A DNA stretch of 38,902 bases from Deltaproteobacteria bacterium. Lineage in GTDB: Bacteria; Myxococcota_A; Polyangia; Polyangiales; Polyangiaceae. The stretch lies in the NCBI GenBank assembly GCA_016209145.1, contig JACQWT010000295.1, positions 1 to 38,902 of the forward strand, in the 5' to 3' direction. A program made the position numbers and the translations under genes. Positions 1 through 7,655 of this stretch are shown here, one piece after another. The notes beneath the pieces are model-generated. The model worked only from the letters and a program-made list of their open reading frames with translations. It ran no database searches and was not told the DNA's origin. The stretch's first letter is position 1. The number at the start of each line of letters is the position of its first letter.

Positions 1-2
1 AT

Positions 3-374
3 GCGGTGATGAGCAAGGCGAAGGGAGCGCTGGAGCTGCTGTCGGCGGAGCCGAGCGCGCAGGAGCTGGCGCGGCAGCGGGAGCTGGCGGAGTTCACCTG
101 GGAGCACTCGCTGGCGGTGGCGCGGGAGGAGGCGCGAGCCGAGGGGGCAGCCGAGGGCGAGGCCCGGGGCAAGGCTGATGGTGAGGCCCGGGGCAAGGCC
201 GAGGGCAAGGCCGAGAGCAAGGCCGAGGCGATCCTGTCCGTGCTCGCGGCGCGCGGCCTGCTCGTGCCGGAGCCGGTTGCTGCCGAGGTTCGCCGCTGCC
301 GGGACTGGGAGCAGCTCGAGGCCTGGCTGTGCCGGGCAGTGGTGGTGGGCTCGGCCGGCGAGCTGCTGGCGTAG
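3..374 (+). CDS. C-terminal part of an Rpn-family (PD-(D/E)XK) nuclease/transposase-like protein, cut by the window edge
   Basis: The frame is open to the left edge, so the 5' end of the gene is outside the window. What remains is a helical, highly charged tail with short repeats of the type EARGKAEG (about residues 50-75), then a conserved-looking end (AILSVLAARGL ... DWEQLEAWLCRAV). This layout, Glu/Gly/Lys repeats followed by a 'vLaaRGl' segment, is typical of the C-terminus of Rpn-like recombination-promoting nucleases, formerly annotated as transposases. The nuclease domain itself cannot be seen. The internal repeats come from 12-bp DNA repeats near positions 160-228, which are prone to slippage. 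The family call is from recall of the C-terminal pattern only. The alternative is an unrelated coiled-coil protein. Confidence 0.55.
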   Translation, partial: AVMSKAKGALELLSAEPSAQELARQRELAEFTWEHSLAVAREEARAEGAAEGEARGKADGEARGKAEGKAESKAEAILSVLAARGLLVPEPVAAEVRRCRDWEQLEAWLCRAVVVGSAGELLA

Positions 375-564
375 ATCGAGCCGGATGCTGGCTGGTTCCA
401 GGATCGGCGGTCCTGGCGCCACGCCCTCCGTGCCGGCGTGGCTCGCGCTCGCGCTCCTCGGTCTGGGGCTCAGGCTGCGCGCGGCGATGGGCACGGCGCT
501 GAGGCGCGCGGGCGGCGCGACTGCCGGCCGCCCGGGTGTGCTACTGTCTGGGTGGCGCCTAGAG

Positions 565-593
565 TTGACTTGACGTCCTACCAGAGGTAGGAT
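565..593 (+). promoter_or_regulatory. Promoter with palindromic operator for the toxin-antitoxin operon
   Basis: A -35 box TTGACT (565-570) and a -10 box TAGGAT (588-593) are separated by exactly 17 nt. A perfect 7-bp inverted repeat, TCCTACC-AGA-GGTAGGA (576-592), fills the spacer and overlaps the -10. This is where an RHH antitoxin would be expected to bind and repress its own operon. The distance from the -10 to the ATG at 601 is 7 nt, so the transcript may be leaderless. Confidence 0.75.
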
Positions 594-600
594 TCTCGCC

Positions 601-900
601 ATGCTTGGGTCTCGCTCCTCGATGCAGCGATCCGGCGGCGCCGCGGCGGGCACGCGGCGGCGGCGGGCGCGCGCCGTCGGCGCGGCCAAGATCTCGATCA
701 GCGTGGACGCGGCGGTGCTTCGCGATGTACGGCGTGTTGCGCGCCGCTCCGGCACCACCCTGAGCGCCCACATCACGCAGGCTCTGGCGCGTGACCTGCG
801 GCGTCGTCGGTTGAGCGAGTTGCTTGCCGAGTACGAGGCCGCGGCCGGGCGCATCAGCGATGAGGAGTTGGCGGAGGTTCGGGCCCAATGGCTGGCCTGA
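601..900 (+). CDS. Ribbon-helix-helix antitoxin (VapB-like)
   Basis: This 99-residue protein has a basic N-terminal tail, then a ribbon-helix-helix-like segment (about 30-72). A short beta strand (KISISVD) is followed by two helices, the second starting near the TTLSAHITQAL motif. The C-terminal acidic helix (YEAAAGRISDEELAEVRAQW) is typical of an antitoxin tail that wraps around a PIN toxin. The gene overlaps the downstream PIN gene by 13 nt, which suggests translational coupling. It would bind the palindrome at 576-592 and autoregulate. The start could be ATG 601, which fits a leaderless mRNA, or ATG 622. Neither has a good ribosome binding site. Role assigned from fold pattern and context. 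Confidence 0.7.
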   Translation: MLGSRSSMQRSGGAAAGTRRRRARAVGAAKISISVDAAVLRDVRRVARRSGTTLSAHITQALARDLRRRRLSELLAEYEAAAGRISDEELAEVRAQWLA

Positions 901-1268
901 CGCTGGACAGCGGCGCGGCAGTGGCGTTCGAGCGCGGCGACCGGCGTCTGATGGCCCATCTGAAAGAGGCGCTGCAGCGCGGCGCGGATCTCACGGTTCC
1001 GACCGTCGTCGTCGCCGAGGTCTGGCGGGGCGGACCGCGAGGCGCCCGCGTGGCGCGGCTGCTGGGTGCCTGCTCGGTGGAGCCGCTGGGCGAGGGGCTC
1101 GCCCGGACGGCCGGCGAAGCGATCGCGGCCTTGCCCGGCGCGGGCGCCATCGACGCTATCGTCATGGCGTCGGCGGCAGCACGGGGCGATCGGGTGCTGA
1201 CTTCCGACCCCGATGACCTCGGACGGCTGCAAGCGCGCTTTCCGCAGGTGCGACTGTTGCGGATCTGA
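888..1268 (+). CDS. PIN-domain ribonuclease toxin (VapC-like)
   Basis: This 126-residue protein carries the four acidic residues of a PIN active site: Asp7 (LTLDSGA), Glu44 (VVVAEVWRG), Asp89 (GAIDAIVMA) and Asp107 (VLTSDPDDL). PIN toxins of the VapC class are Mg2+-dependent endoribonucleases, many of which cleave tRNA or rRNA. The gene starts inside the end of the antitoxin gene (ATG at 888, antitoxin stop at 898-900), the usual arrangement for co-translated toxin-antitoxin pairs. The length is normal for the family. Nothing suggests damage, so the pair is probably functional. The RNA target cannot be inferred. Confidence 0.8.
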   Translation: MAGLTLDSGAAVAFERGDRRLMAHLKEALQRGADLTVPTVVVAEVWRGGPRGARVARLLGACSVEPLGEGLARTAGEAIAALPGAGAIDAIVMASAAARGDRVLTSDPDDLGRLQARFPQVRLLRI

Positions 1269-1280
1269 GCGCCCCAGGGG

Positions 1281-1301
1281 GTAGCCCCGCGGGCAGGCTA
1301 C
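1281..1301. terminator. Possible bidirectional terminator hairpin between convergent genes
   Basis: GTAGCC (1281-1286) pairs with GGCTAC (1296-1301) around a 9-nt GC-rich loop. It lies in the 29-nt gap between the end of the toxin gene and the converging gene at 1298-3004, and overlaps the latter's stop codon. There is no strong U tract, so termination is a guess from position. Confidence 0.35.
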
Positions 1302-3004
1302 TTACTCAGCACGAACGGCAGGTACGCGATGCGCATCTTGGACATCGTGCCGTCCTGCGTGTAGCCGGCCAGCCCGTAGAGCACGTTCCACCAGTGGCCC
1401 TGGGGCGTCTCGCCGTAGGAGAAGGCCGGGAAGAAGTGAAACTCCCAGTCGACTCCGCCGGCGACGCGCTCGGAGCGGTAGTAGGTGTTGCCGATGAGCT
1501 GGTGGACCGAGTCCCGGTCGGCGAAGCGCCAGTAGACGGGGAAGAAGACCGTCGAGCGCTTCTTGGGGGAGGCGAAGTCCCAGAGCAGCGGCGCCACGAC
1601 GAAGTGGGTCGAGTAGTCGCTCCGGCCGACGTGGAACAGCGGCAGGATGCTCGTCTCCCACCCGGTCAGGCTCGTCTCGTGCCGGAACAGCGGCGTGACC
1701 CAGAAGCTGTCGGAGACGTTCCGGCGATGGAAGCGGCCGTAGAAGGGGAACAGCACCAGGTCGTCGCTGCGGGGCGAGCTCTCCTGGTAGTAGAGCGGGA
1801 ACAGGAGCTTGCGGTCGAGCCCGGCGTCGGGGTCGCGGTACCACCAGAACAGCGGCGAGAGCATGTCGAGCTCCGTGCGGCCGCGGTGGCGGGCGTAGCC
1901 CCAGGTCACGAAGGTGTGGGCGCCGTCCTCGGCGTTGGCGTTGAGGAACAGGGGAGTGACGAGCAGGTTGCTCGCCCCCTTGTAGCCGTAGTGGAAGAGC
2001 GGGAGGAGCGTGTAGTGCTCCTCGTTCTCGCCCCAGCTCTGCCAGTACAGCGGCAAGACGTCGAGCACGCCGCCCTTGCGGTCGCGCTCGAGCCACAGGG
2101 GCCCCCAGACGTTGAGCGAGCGCTCGCCGCTCTCCTCGTACTCGTAGTAGTGGAGCAGGGGCGGGATCACCTCGTACTCGCGTCGATCGTTGCGGCCATA
2201 GAAGTACAGGGGCGCCAGGCCGAGATCGATGTCGTCCGCCGTGCGCGCATCGCAGGCGGAGCCGCCCTTCCACTTGCAGTAAAGCGGCCCCACCATGGAG
2301 AAGCCGCTGCGCTCGCTGTGCAGGGTGAAGGTCAGCAGGGCGGGGATGTGCAGGTAGCCGCCGCCCCGCGCGTCCGCTCCCTCGAAGAACAAGGGGGCGA
2401 CCCAGTTGTGGTGACCCCGCGGGGAACTGCTGTGCACGACGGGCGGCACGACCCAGGTGCTCGTGTCGTCGTTGCGCAGCCGCCAGAAGAACGGGAACAG
2501 GATGTCGGCGTCCTGCTGCGGGCTGCGGCGGTTGTAGTAGCTAAGCCCGAAGAGCGAGGCGCGGTCATTCTCTTGGCGCCGCTCGGCCCAGAACGGAAAA
2601 GCGGTGCGGAACTGGTAGCTGCCGCTCCTTTCGGCGTACCACAGGCCGTAGAACTGCCGCTCGGTCTCGGGCGCCCGCCCGCGCTCGTAGTCGGCATCCG
2701 CATTCGTCCCGATGGTGTCGCGCACGGGCTTGGGGATCTCGATCGGCTGCTCCGGCAAGCTCGGCTCGCGCGTCGGGAGCTTGGGCGCCTCTTCGGCGCC
2801 CGAGGCAGCGTGGGTCTCGGGCGGCTTGGCGCCGCCCGGCCCGGGGCGGGCGGGTGGCTGGCCGGGCGGCGCCAGGCCGCCCGGCGAACCGAGCCCGCCC
2901 GGCTCGTCCAGATCCACCTGCCCGAGCGCCGCGGGCGCCCAGGAGAGCACCGCGCAGAGCGCGAGCAGGCGCGCGGCAGGCAGGGTGAGTGCCGGGCGAC
3001 CCAT
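1298..3004 (-). CDS. Exported protein with about ten aromatic 'LFPLYW' beta repeats
   Basis: The chosen start (ATG at 3004, 568 residues) gives a clear signal peptide: Met-Gly-Arg, a hydrophobic stretch, then an AALGQ cleavage-like site near residue 29. A Pro/Gly-rich linker follows (about 30-95). The rest is a run of imperfect 30-45 residue repeats, each with a short aromatic strand such as ILPLFHVGR, LFPLYYQE, VTPLFRHE or FFPVYWRF. Repeats of this kind occur in uncharacterised exported proteins of myxobacteria and relatives and suggest a beta-propeller or beta-barrel. The gene overlaps hisS by one base (TGATG), so the two are probably co-transcribed although the functions look unrelated. 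A longer open frame upstream lies inside hisS and has no coding look. Function unknown. Confidence 0.8.
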   Translation of the reverse strand: MGRPALTLPAARLLALCAVLSWAPAALGQVDLDEPGGLGSPGGLAPPGQPPARPGPGGAKPPETHAASGAEEAPKLPTREPSLPEQPIEIPKPVRDTIGTNADADYERGRAPETERQFYGLWYAERSGSYQFRTAFPFWAERRQENDRASLFGLSYYNRRSPQQDADILFPFFWRLRNDDTSTWVVPPVVHSSSPRGHHNWVAPLFFEGADARGGGYLHIPALLTFTLHSERSGFSMVGPLYCKWKGGSACDARTADDIDLGLAPLYFYGRNDRREYEVIPPLLHYYEYEESGERSLNVWGPLWLERDRKGGVLDVLPLYWQSWGENEEHYTLLPLFHYGYKGASNLLVTPLFLNANAEDGAHTFVTWGYARHRGRTELDMLSPLFWWYRDPDAGLDRKLLFPLYYQESSPRSDDLVLFPFYGRFHRRNVSDSFWVTPLFRHETSLTGWETSILPLFHVGRSDYSTHFVVAPLLWDFASPKKRSTVFFPVYWRFADRDSVHQLIGNTYYRSERVAGGVDWEFHFFPAFSYGETPQGHWWNVLYGLAGYTQDGTMSKMRIAYLPFVLSK

Positions 3005-4314
3005 CAGGCCTCGTCCGCCTCTCCCGGCGCGCGGGCGGCGTTGGCGGCCGGGGCCGGGCTCGACGCGAGCCGCCGCGCGAGCGTCTCGGCCGCCTGCTCC
3101 CAGGGGATCTCTACCTGCTCGTGCCGCGCGAGATCCTTCACGGTGATGACGGCGCGGCCGATCTCCTCCTCGCCCACGAGCAGGCACAGCCGGCTGCCCA
3201 GCGCATTGGCACGCCGCAGCATGGCCCGCAGGCTCAGGCCGCGCCCGTCGAGCTCGCAGCGCAGGCCCGCCGTGCGCAGCTCCTTGCCGAGCACGAGCGC
3301 GCGCGCGCGGCCCGCCTCGCAGAGCGGGGCGAGGTAGCAGTCCGGGCCGGACGCTGGCGGGCCCTCTTCCAGGAGCGAGAGGATGCGCTCCAGTCCCATG
3401 GCGAAGCCGATGGCCGGCACCGCCGGCCCGCCCAGGCCTTGCACCATGCCGTCGTAGCGGCCGCCGCCGAGCAGGGCGTCCTGGGCCCCGAGCTCACCTG
3501 CCGTGGCGCGCAGCTCGAACACCGTGCGCGTGTAGTAGTCGAGGCCCCGCACCAGGGTGGCGTCGATCACGGGTGCAATGCCGAGCGCGCCGAGGTAGCG
3601 GCGCAGATCCTCGAAGTGCCGGGCGTCCTCCCCGCCGAGCAGCCCGAGCAGGCTGGGAGCGCGGGCAATCGCCTCCCGGTCCCGCTCGTCCTTCGAGTCG
3701 AGGATGCGCAGCGGATTGCTGTCGAGGCGTCGCTGGGAGTCGGCGCTGAGCTCAGCGCGCAGCGGCTCGAAGTGTGCGCGCAGGGCCTCGCGGAAGCGCG
3801 CGCGGGCGTCGCCCGAGCCGAGCGAGCTGACGTGAACGGCGAAGTCGCGCAGGCCGAGCGCTTGCAGAACCTCGGCCGCCATGCCGATCATCTCGGCATC
3901 GCACAGGGGGCCGGGGTCGCCGAAGTGCTCGCACCCGGCCTGGTAGAACTGCCGGAACCGGCCCTTGGCGGGCCGCTCGGCGCGGAACATCGGCCCGAGG
4001 TAGTACCAGCGTGTGACGGGCTCGCGGGCTTGCAAGGCGTGCTGGACGTAGGCCCGCGCCACGCCCGCGGTTCCCTCGGGACGCACGGTCAGGGCGTCGC
4101 CGTGGCGCTCGAAGCTGTACATCTCCTTCTCGACGATGTCGGTGCCCTCGCCCACCTGGCGCACGAACAGCTCGGTCGCCTCGATGACAGTAGTACGTAC
4201 CTCGCCGAAGCCGTAGCGCTCGACGACCGACCGGATAGTAGCCTCGAGCCGTTGCCAGCGCACGGCCTGCTCGGGCAGGATGTCCTTCATCCCCCGGACG
4301 GCGCGAAACTCCAT
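3004..4314 (-). CDS. hisS: Histidyl-tRNA synthetase
   Basis: HisRS charges tRNA-His with histidine in the cytoplasm. The 436-residue product has the N-terminal FRAVRGMKDILP block, class II motif 2 (FRAERP, 110-115), the histidine-binding loop GLDYYT (257-262), GGGRYDG (283-289) and motif 3 (GLERI, 307-311), then the anticodon-binding domain. Length and order match bacterial HisRS. The start at 4314 is set by these conserved first residues and by an upstream ribosome binding site (GAGGAA, 3-4 nt before the ATG). The 5' extension of the open frame has no homology look. A promoter lies at 4364-4392 and the gene is divergent from ruvX. There is no sign of damage. Confidence 0.97.
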   Translation of the reverse strand: MEFRAVRGMKDILPEQAVRWQRLEATIRSVVERYGFGEVRTTVIEATELFVRQVGEGTDIVEKEMYSFERHGDALTVRPEGTAGVARAYVQHALQAREPVTRWYYLGPMFRAERPAKGRFRQFYQAGCEHFGDPGPLCDAEMIGMAAEVLQALGLRDFAVHVSSLGSGDARARFREALRAHFEPLRAELSADSQRRLDSNPLRILDSKDERDREAIARAPSLLGLLGGEDARHFEDLRRYLGALGIAPVIDATLVRGLDYYTRTVFELRATAGELGAQDALLGGGRYDGMVQGLGGPAVPAIGFAMGLERILSLLEEGPPASGPDCYLAPLCEAGRARALVLGKELRTAGLRCELDGRGLSLRAMLRRANALGSRLCLLVGEEEIGRAVITVKDLARHEQVEIPWEQAAETLARRLASSPAPAANAARAPGEADEA

Positions 4315-4326
4315 CGTTCCTCGGAC

Positions 4327-4343
4327 GGTCCGGCGGCCGGACC
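4327..4343 (-). promoter_or_regulatory. Inverted repeat in the hisS leader
   Basis: GGTCCGGC (4327-4334) and GCCGGACC (4336-4343) form a perfect 8-bp inverted repeat around one base, between the hisS promoter and start codon. In RNA it could fold as a 6-bp hairpin with a 5-nt loop. No T-box elements are recognisable. It may be a protein-binding site or simply GC-rich chance. Confidence 0.35.
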
Positions 4344-4363
4344 GGCATCCCTGACTCGTGCGG

Positions 4364-4392
4364 CTTATGGTAGGAGCAGGGCGGGGGGTCAA
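4364..4392 (-). promoter_or_regulatory. hisS promoter
   Basis: Read on the minus strand: -35 TTGACC (4392-4387), a 17-nt spacer, and -10 CATAAG (4369-4364). Transcription would begin near 4357, giving a leader of about 43 nt that contains the inverted repeat at 4327-4343. Confidence 0.6.
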
Positions 4393-4405
4393 GTAAGGGC
4401 GAAAG

Positions 4406-4852
4406 ATGGCGGGACAGCATTGCTCCGGCCGGGTGGCCGCGCTCGATCTGGGCAAGGTCCGGGTCGGGCTCGCGATCTCGGACGAGCTCGGCCTGTTCGC
4501 CCACCCGCGACCGGCCCTGGATGGCCGCCACCGCCCCGCCCTGCTCGCGGCCCTCGCCCTGCTCGCAGCAGAGGAAGGCGTGGCCACCTTCCTGGTGGGC
4601 CTGCCCCTCGATCTGTCGGGCCGGCAGGGCCCGGCCGCCCGTCGCGCCGCGCGCTTCGCCGCCGACCTGGCTGCCGCGACCGGGCTCTGCGTGCGGCTCG
4701 TCGACGAGCGGCTGACCACGGTGCAGGCCACGCGCGAGCTGCGCGCCGCGGGCGCCTCGCGACGCCGGATCGGGCAGCGCGTGGACGGGGCGGCAGCCGC
4801 GCTGATCCTCCAGCAGTGGCTCGACGGGCAGGGCGGGACCGGGGCTGGCTAG
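4406..4852 (+). CDS. ruvX: RuvX/YqgF-type putative pre-16S rRNA nuclease / Holliday junction resolvase
   Basis: RuvX/YqgF proteins have an RNase H fold and act in 16S rRNA 5' maturation, with a proposed role as Holliday junction resolvase. The 148-residue protein has every family landmark: the first catalytic Asp14 in ALDLGKVRVGLAISD, the strand VGLPLDLSG, Asp100/Glu101 in RLVDERLTT and Asp127 in the RVDGAAAALILQQWLD block. Length is normal. The start at 4406 follows an AAGGG-type ribosome binding site. The gene is divergent from hisS and converges on the cupin gene, sharing a CTAG at 4849-4852 for both stop codons. Confidence 0.93.
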   Translation: MAGQHCSGRVAALDLGKVRVGLAISDELGLFAHPRPALDGRHRPALLAALALLAAEEGVATFLVGLPLDLSGRQGPAARRAARFAADLAAATGLCVRLVDERLTTVQATRELRAAGASRRRIGQRVDGAAAALILQQWLDGQGGTGAG

Positions 4853-5220
4853 GACTCGCCTTCGGCCAGGCCGCGCAGGAGCCGGCGGATGTCGTAGTCC
4901 CGCGAGAGTGCGAACGTGACGAAGCACGCCGGCTGATCTTCGGTGCGGAAGCCGTGCGGGACCGAGGAGCGGTGGTGCAGTGTGCCGCCCGCGCCGACGA
5001 CGTGCTCGTCGCCGGCCACGCTGAAGACGACCGTCCCCGACACCACGTAGCGCAGCTCCTGGCCGTCGTGGGGCGACGACTGGCACGACGTGCCACTCTC
5101 CACGTCGATGAGGAACGCCTGGTAGCCGCTCCCGGCGTGCAACAGACGAAGCGTCACCCCGGCCTGCGGCCGGAAGATCTGGTGGCGCCCCGCGTCGATC
5201 TGGAGGACTCGTTCAGCCAC
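4849..5220 (-). CDS. Small cupin-domain protein
   Basis: A roughly 123-residue single-domain cupin. The first cupin motif reads around HDGQELRYVVSGTVVFSVAG and the second around GGTLHHRSSVPHGF, so a metal-binding His set is plausible. Such proteins act as small metal-dependent enzymes or ligand sensors, and the substrate cannot be inferred. I chose the GTG at 5220 because a promoter-like pair lies just upstream (5249-5277) and a GGAG is present. The open frame continues to 5565 but that extension is Arg/Ala-rich with no family look. TTG at 5223 is an alternative. The stop codon shares the palindrome CTAG with the ruvX stop. Confidence 0.75.
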   Translation of the reverse strand: MAERVLQIDAGRHQIFRPQAGVTLRLLHAGSGYQAFLIDVESGTSCQSSPHDGQELRYVVSGTVVFSVAGDEHVVGAGGTLHHRSSVPHGFRTEDQPACFVTFALSRDYDIRRLLRGLAEGES

Positions 5221-5248
5221 CAAGCCGTTCGGAGCTCCCGTGCCCGGA

Positions 5249-5277
5249 AGCCTATTGGCTCCCGCACAGCCGCGCAA
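5249..5277 (-). promoter_or_regulatory. Promoter of the cupin gene
   Basis: On the minus strand, TTGCGC (5277-5272) and TAGGCT (5254-5249) are 17 nt apart. The start site would be near 5242, about 22 nt before GTG 5220, which supports that short start. The -10 match is modest. Confidence 0.45.
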
Positions 5278-5327
5278 GAGGGCAGCTTGCCCGGACAGAG
5301 CAGCGGACGTGCTACGCTCGCAGGCCG

Positions 5328-5775
5328 ATGGGCCGGCGAGGCAAGCCGGGGAGGCGCCGCGAGGGCGGCAAGCGCGGCGAGCCGCTGAGCCTGTTCGGCG
5401 GGAAGCAGCCCCCCGGCCCGCATGGGCTGCTGGCGTGGGCGGACGGGATCTGCAACAGGGAGAGGCGCGCGCTGCGCGCGCGCGTGGGCATCGCGCGTCC
5501 GTCGGGCATCGAAGCGCATGACGCATCGAGCTGCCTCGACGAGCTGGGGGCGCACGCGCTGGCACAGACGGCCGCGGTGCTGGCGCGCACGGCCGAGCCG
5601 TCCGAGCCGGTGTTCATGCTCGCCCCGGCGGATCGATCGGCCCGGCCTGGCGCGCTCGCCGCTCAAGGCGGCGCTCGAGGCGCACGCGCGCGGGGCCACG
5701 GCCCTGGTGGCGCAGCCGGACGAGCTGGCCGGAGCCCGTTGGATCGGCCGGCCTATTCCCGCTTTTCGAGAATAG
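5328..5775 (+). pseudogene. Possible frameshifted hypothetical gene
   Basis: One frame reads well from ATG 5328 (basic N-terminus, then LSLFGGKQPPGPHGLLAW ... EPVFMLAPADRS) to about 5640. A second frame, one base further on, then reads GLARSPLKAALEAHARGA ... ARWIGRPIPAFRE and stops at 5773-5775. The two halves together make a sensible protein of about 149 residues, so I read this as one gene with a +1 shift near 5640-5650. The first frame alone stays open to 5921 but turns into Gly/Arg/Ala low complexity. I do not recognise the family. It could be real with a sequence error, a remnant, or spurious. The stretch from 5776 to 6083 holds no convincing gene, only the direct repeat at 5944-6050. 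Confidence 0.3.
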
Positions 5776-5943
5776 GAGGCCAGAACGCTTGGCGCGCTGC
5801 GCAGGGGCCTGGCAACGGCGCTGCCGTCCCAGCAGGAGGTGCAAGGGGCGCACGTCACGGCCGCGGCGGATCGCGGCAAGCCCCGGTCTCGCCGCCGCTC
5901 GGACGAGGGAGAAGCTGTTGACGCAGTCCACAGGCATGGCGAG

Positions 5944-6050
5944 CATCCTGCCGAACGGCGACGCCTGGACTGCCACCTCCCGTGCCACCCGACGGATTCT
6001 TCCCTTGTCCTGCCCGAACATCCTGCCGGACGGCGACGCCTGGGCTGCCA
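5944..6050 (+). repeat. Pair of 32-bp direct repeats
   Basis: The segments 5944-5975 and 6019-6050 match at 30 of 32 positions and start 75 bp apart. Both begin CATCCTGCCG and end CTGCCA. They lie in decayed DNA just upstream of the ABC transporter gene, and the origin is unknown. Confidence 0.7.
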
Positions 6051-6083
6051 GAGGCCGCTGGGGCGTCGGTGAGAGGAGGGGCA

Positions 6084-7655
6084 GTGGTGGCAAGGACGGA
6101 GAGCGCGTCGCGCGCGGTGGCTCACGCGGTTCTGTCGGTCGAGGGTTTCGCGGTGCGCTTCCCCGACGGCACGCCCGTGGCCCTCGACGTGGCCCTTGAC
6201 CTCCTCCGCGGTCAGGTCGTCTCACTCCTCGGCCCCTCGGGCGGCGGGAAGACGACCGTGGTTCGGGCGCTGCTTGCACCTGACGCGCTCCGCGCAGAGG
6301 GCTTCGCGGTGACCTGGAGACGCCGCGATCTGTCCGCGGAGCCTGCCTTCGTCCCGCAGCGCGGCGCACTGCTCGACCACCTCGACGTCGTCGGCAACGT
6401 GGCGCTGGCACGGGCTGCCGCGGGAGTCGCTGATGACTCCGCGGACTGGCTGACCGCCGTCGAGCTCGATGACTCCATCGCCGCCCCCGGTCGACCGGTG
6501 AGCGCCCTGAGCGGCGGTCAGGCGCAGCGGGTGGCCGTCGCGAGGACCCTCGCCGCCGGCCGGCGCCTGCTCGTGCTGGACGAGCCGTCCGTCGGGCTCG
6601 ACCACCTCGGCGTGCGGCGCCTCGCCCGTCTGCTGGTCAAGCAGGCGCGCGAGCATGACGTCGCCGTCCTGGTCATCACCCACGACCTCGCGCTGGCGGG
6701 CGGCGCCTCGGACACGGTGCTCTTCCTCGACCAGGCGCACCAGGCGCTCGTCGTCGTAGATCCGGGCTGGCCGGGCCCCGCGGAGCTCGCCGCTGCGGAC
6801 GAGCGCAGCGTTTCGCTCGCGTCCCTTGAGGCGCGCGTGGATGAGTTGCTCGGCGCGGAGCGACCGCCCGCACCGGCCGCCGCGCGTCCGCGGCGGCGGG
6901 GCGCCCTGTTGGCCCCGCTGCGGATGGCTGCCGTCGGGCTTGGCGAGGCGGCCACGCCACGGCTGTTCGCCCAGGCGATGGTCGTCATGCTGAAGGCCTT
7001 CGTGCAGGCGCTGGCGAAGCCGATGTCGTTCTATGCCGTCGTGGGCGCGCTCCTCGGCTTCACGATCCCATTTGCCATGGTCCACGTGACTGCCGGGTTG
7101 AAGGAGAGGTCCGTGCTCGCCGTCATCGGTGGCTCGTACATCCTGTCGCTGGCGCCGCCGATCTCTGCCATCGTCTTCGCCGCCACGAGCGGCAGCGCCA
7201 TCAACGCGTGGCTCGGCGGTCTTCGCCTGCACGGACAGATCCTTGCCCTTGAGGGGGTGGGAGTGAGACCGGGACGATACCTCTGGTCGCCGGCCTGGAT
7301 CGCCCTGGCGGTGTCATACCTCGCCACCGTCGCCTTGTTCATCGCGTCGATGGTTGCCGGGGGCTGGGTGCTCTTCGGAATCTACGACGTCCCCGACGCC
7401 CTCGCCCGGTTGGTCTCGACGTTCACGAGCCCTCCGCCTGAGAAGGTTGCGCCGGTAGTGCGCGGGGCCTGGCTCGTCCTCGCCTACGCGCTGGCACTCC
7501 CGTCCATCGTCGTGGCCAAGGCAGCCGAGGCCAAGGACACGTCCGGGGACGTCACCGCGGCGATGACCTCGGCCGTGAAGCGCTGCACCATCTTCGTAGT
7601 CGTGATGGAGCTCGTGAGCGTCTGGATCATGTACCGGCTCTCGGGGAGGCACTGA
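6084..7655 (+). CDS. Fused ABC ATPase-MlaE-like permease (lipid transport)
   Basis: A 523-residue two-domain protein. Residues 1-270 are an ABC ATPase with Walker A GPSGGGKT (50-57), signature LSGGQ (142-146), Walker B LLVLDEP (about 161-167) and a switch His (VITHD). After a Pro/Arg linker (about 270-290) comes a membrane domain with several hydrophobic segments and an MlaE-type motif (GQILALEGVGVRPGRYL, then a hydrophobic helix). In the Mla/MCE systems the ATPase (MlaF) and permease (MlaE) are separate proteins that drive phospholipid movement across the envelope. Here they appear fused. GTG 6084 is preceded by a strong AGGAGG, and the longer open frame from 5982 reads through the upstream repeat. 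The stop overlaps the next start (TGATG). Confidence 0.82.
   Translation: MVARTESASRAVAHAVLSVEGFAVRFPDGTPVALDVALDLLRGQVVSLLGPSGGGKTTVVRALLAPDALRAEGFAVTWRRRDLSAEPAFVPQRGALLDHLDVVGNVALARAAAGVADDSADWLTAVELDDSIAAPGRPVSALSGGQAQRVAVARTLAAGRRLLVLDEPSVGLDHLGVRRLARLLVKQAREHDVAVLVITHDLALAGGASDTVLFLDQAHQALVVVDPGWPGPAELAAADERSVSLASLEARVDELLGAERPPAPAAARPRRRGALLAPLRMAAVGLGEAATPRLFAQAMVVMLKAFVQALAKPMSFYAVVGALLGFTIPFAMVHVTAGLKERSVLAVIGGSYILSLAPPISAIVFAATSGSAINAWLGGLRLHGQILALEGVGVRPGRYLWSPAWIALAVSYLATVALFIASMVAGGWVLFGIYDVPDALARLVSTFTSPPPEKVAPVVRGAWLVLAYALALPSIVVAKAAEAKDTSGDVTAAMTSAVKRCTIFVVVMELVSVWIMYRLSGRH

Noticed and set aside
157-232. CRISPR-like short repeats
   Set aside because: These are 12-bp in-frame repeats coding for EARGKAEG-type residues with no unique spacers. 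No CRISPR array or cas gene was seen anywhere in the window.
5982-6083. Upstream extension of the ABC fusion to 5982
   Set aside because: The extra residues come from the 32-bp repeat region and look random, whereas GTG 6084 has a strong AGGAGG site.
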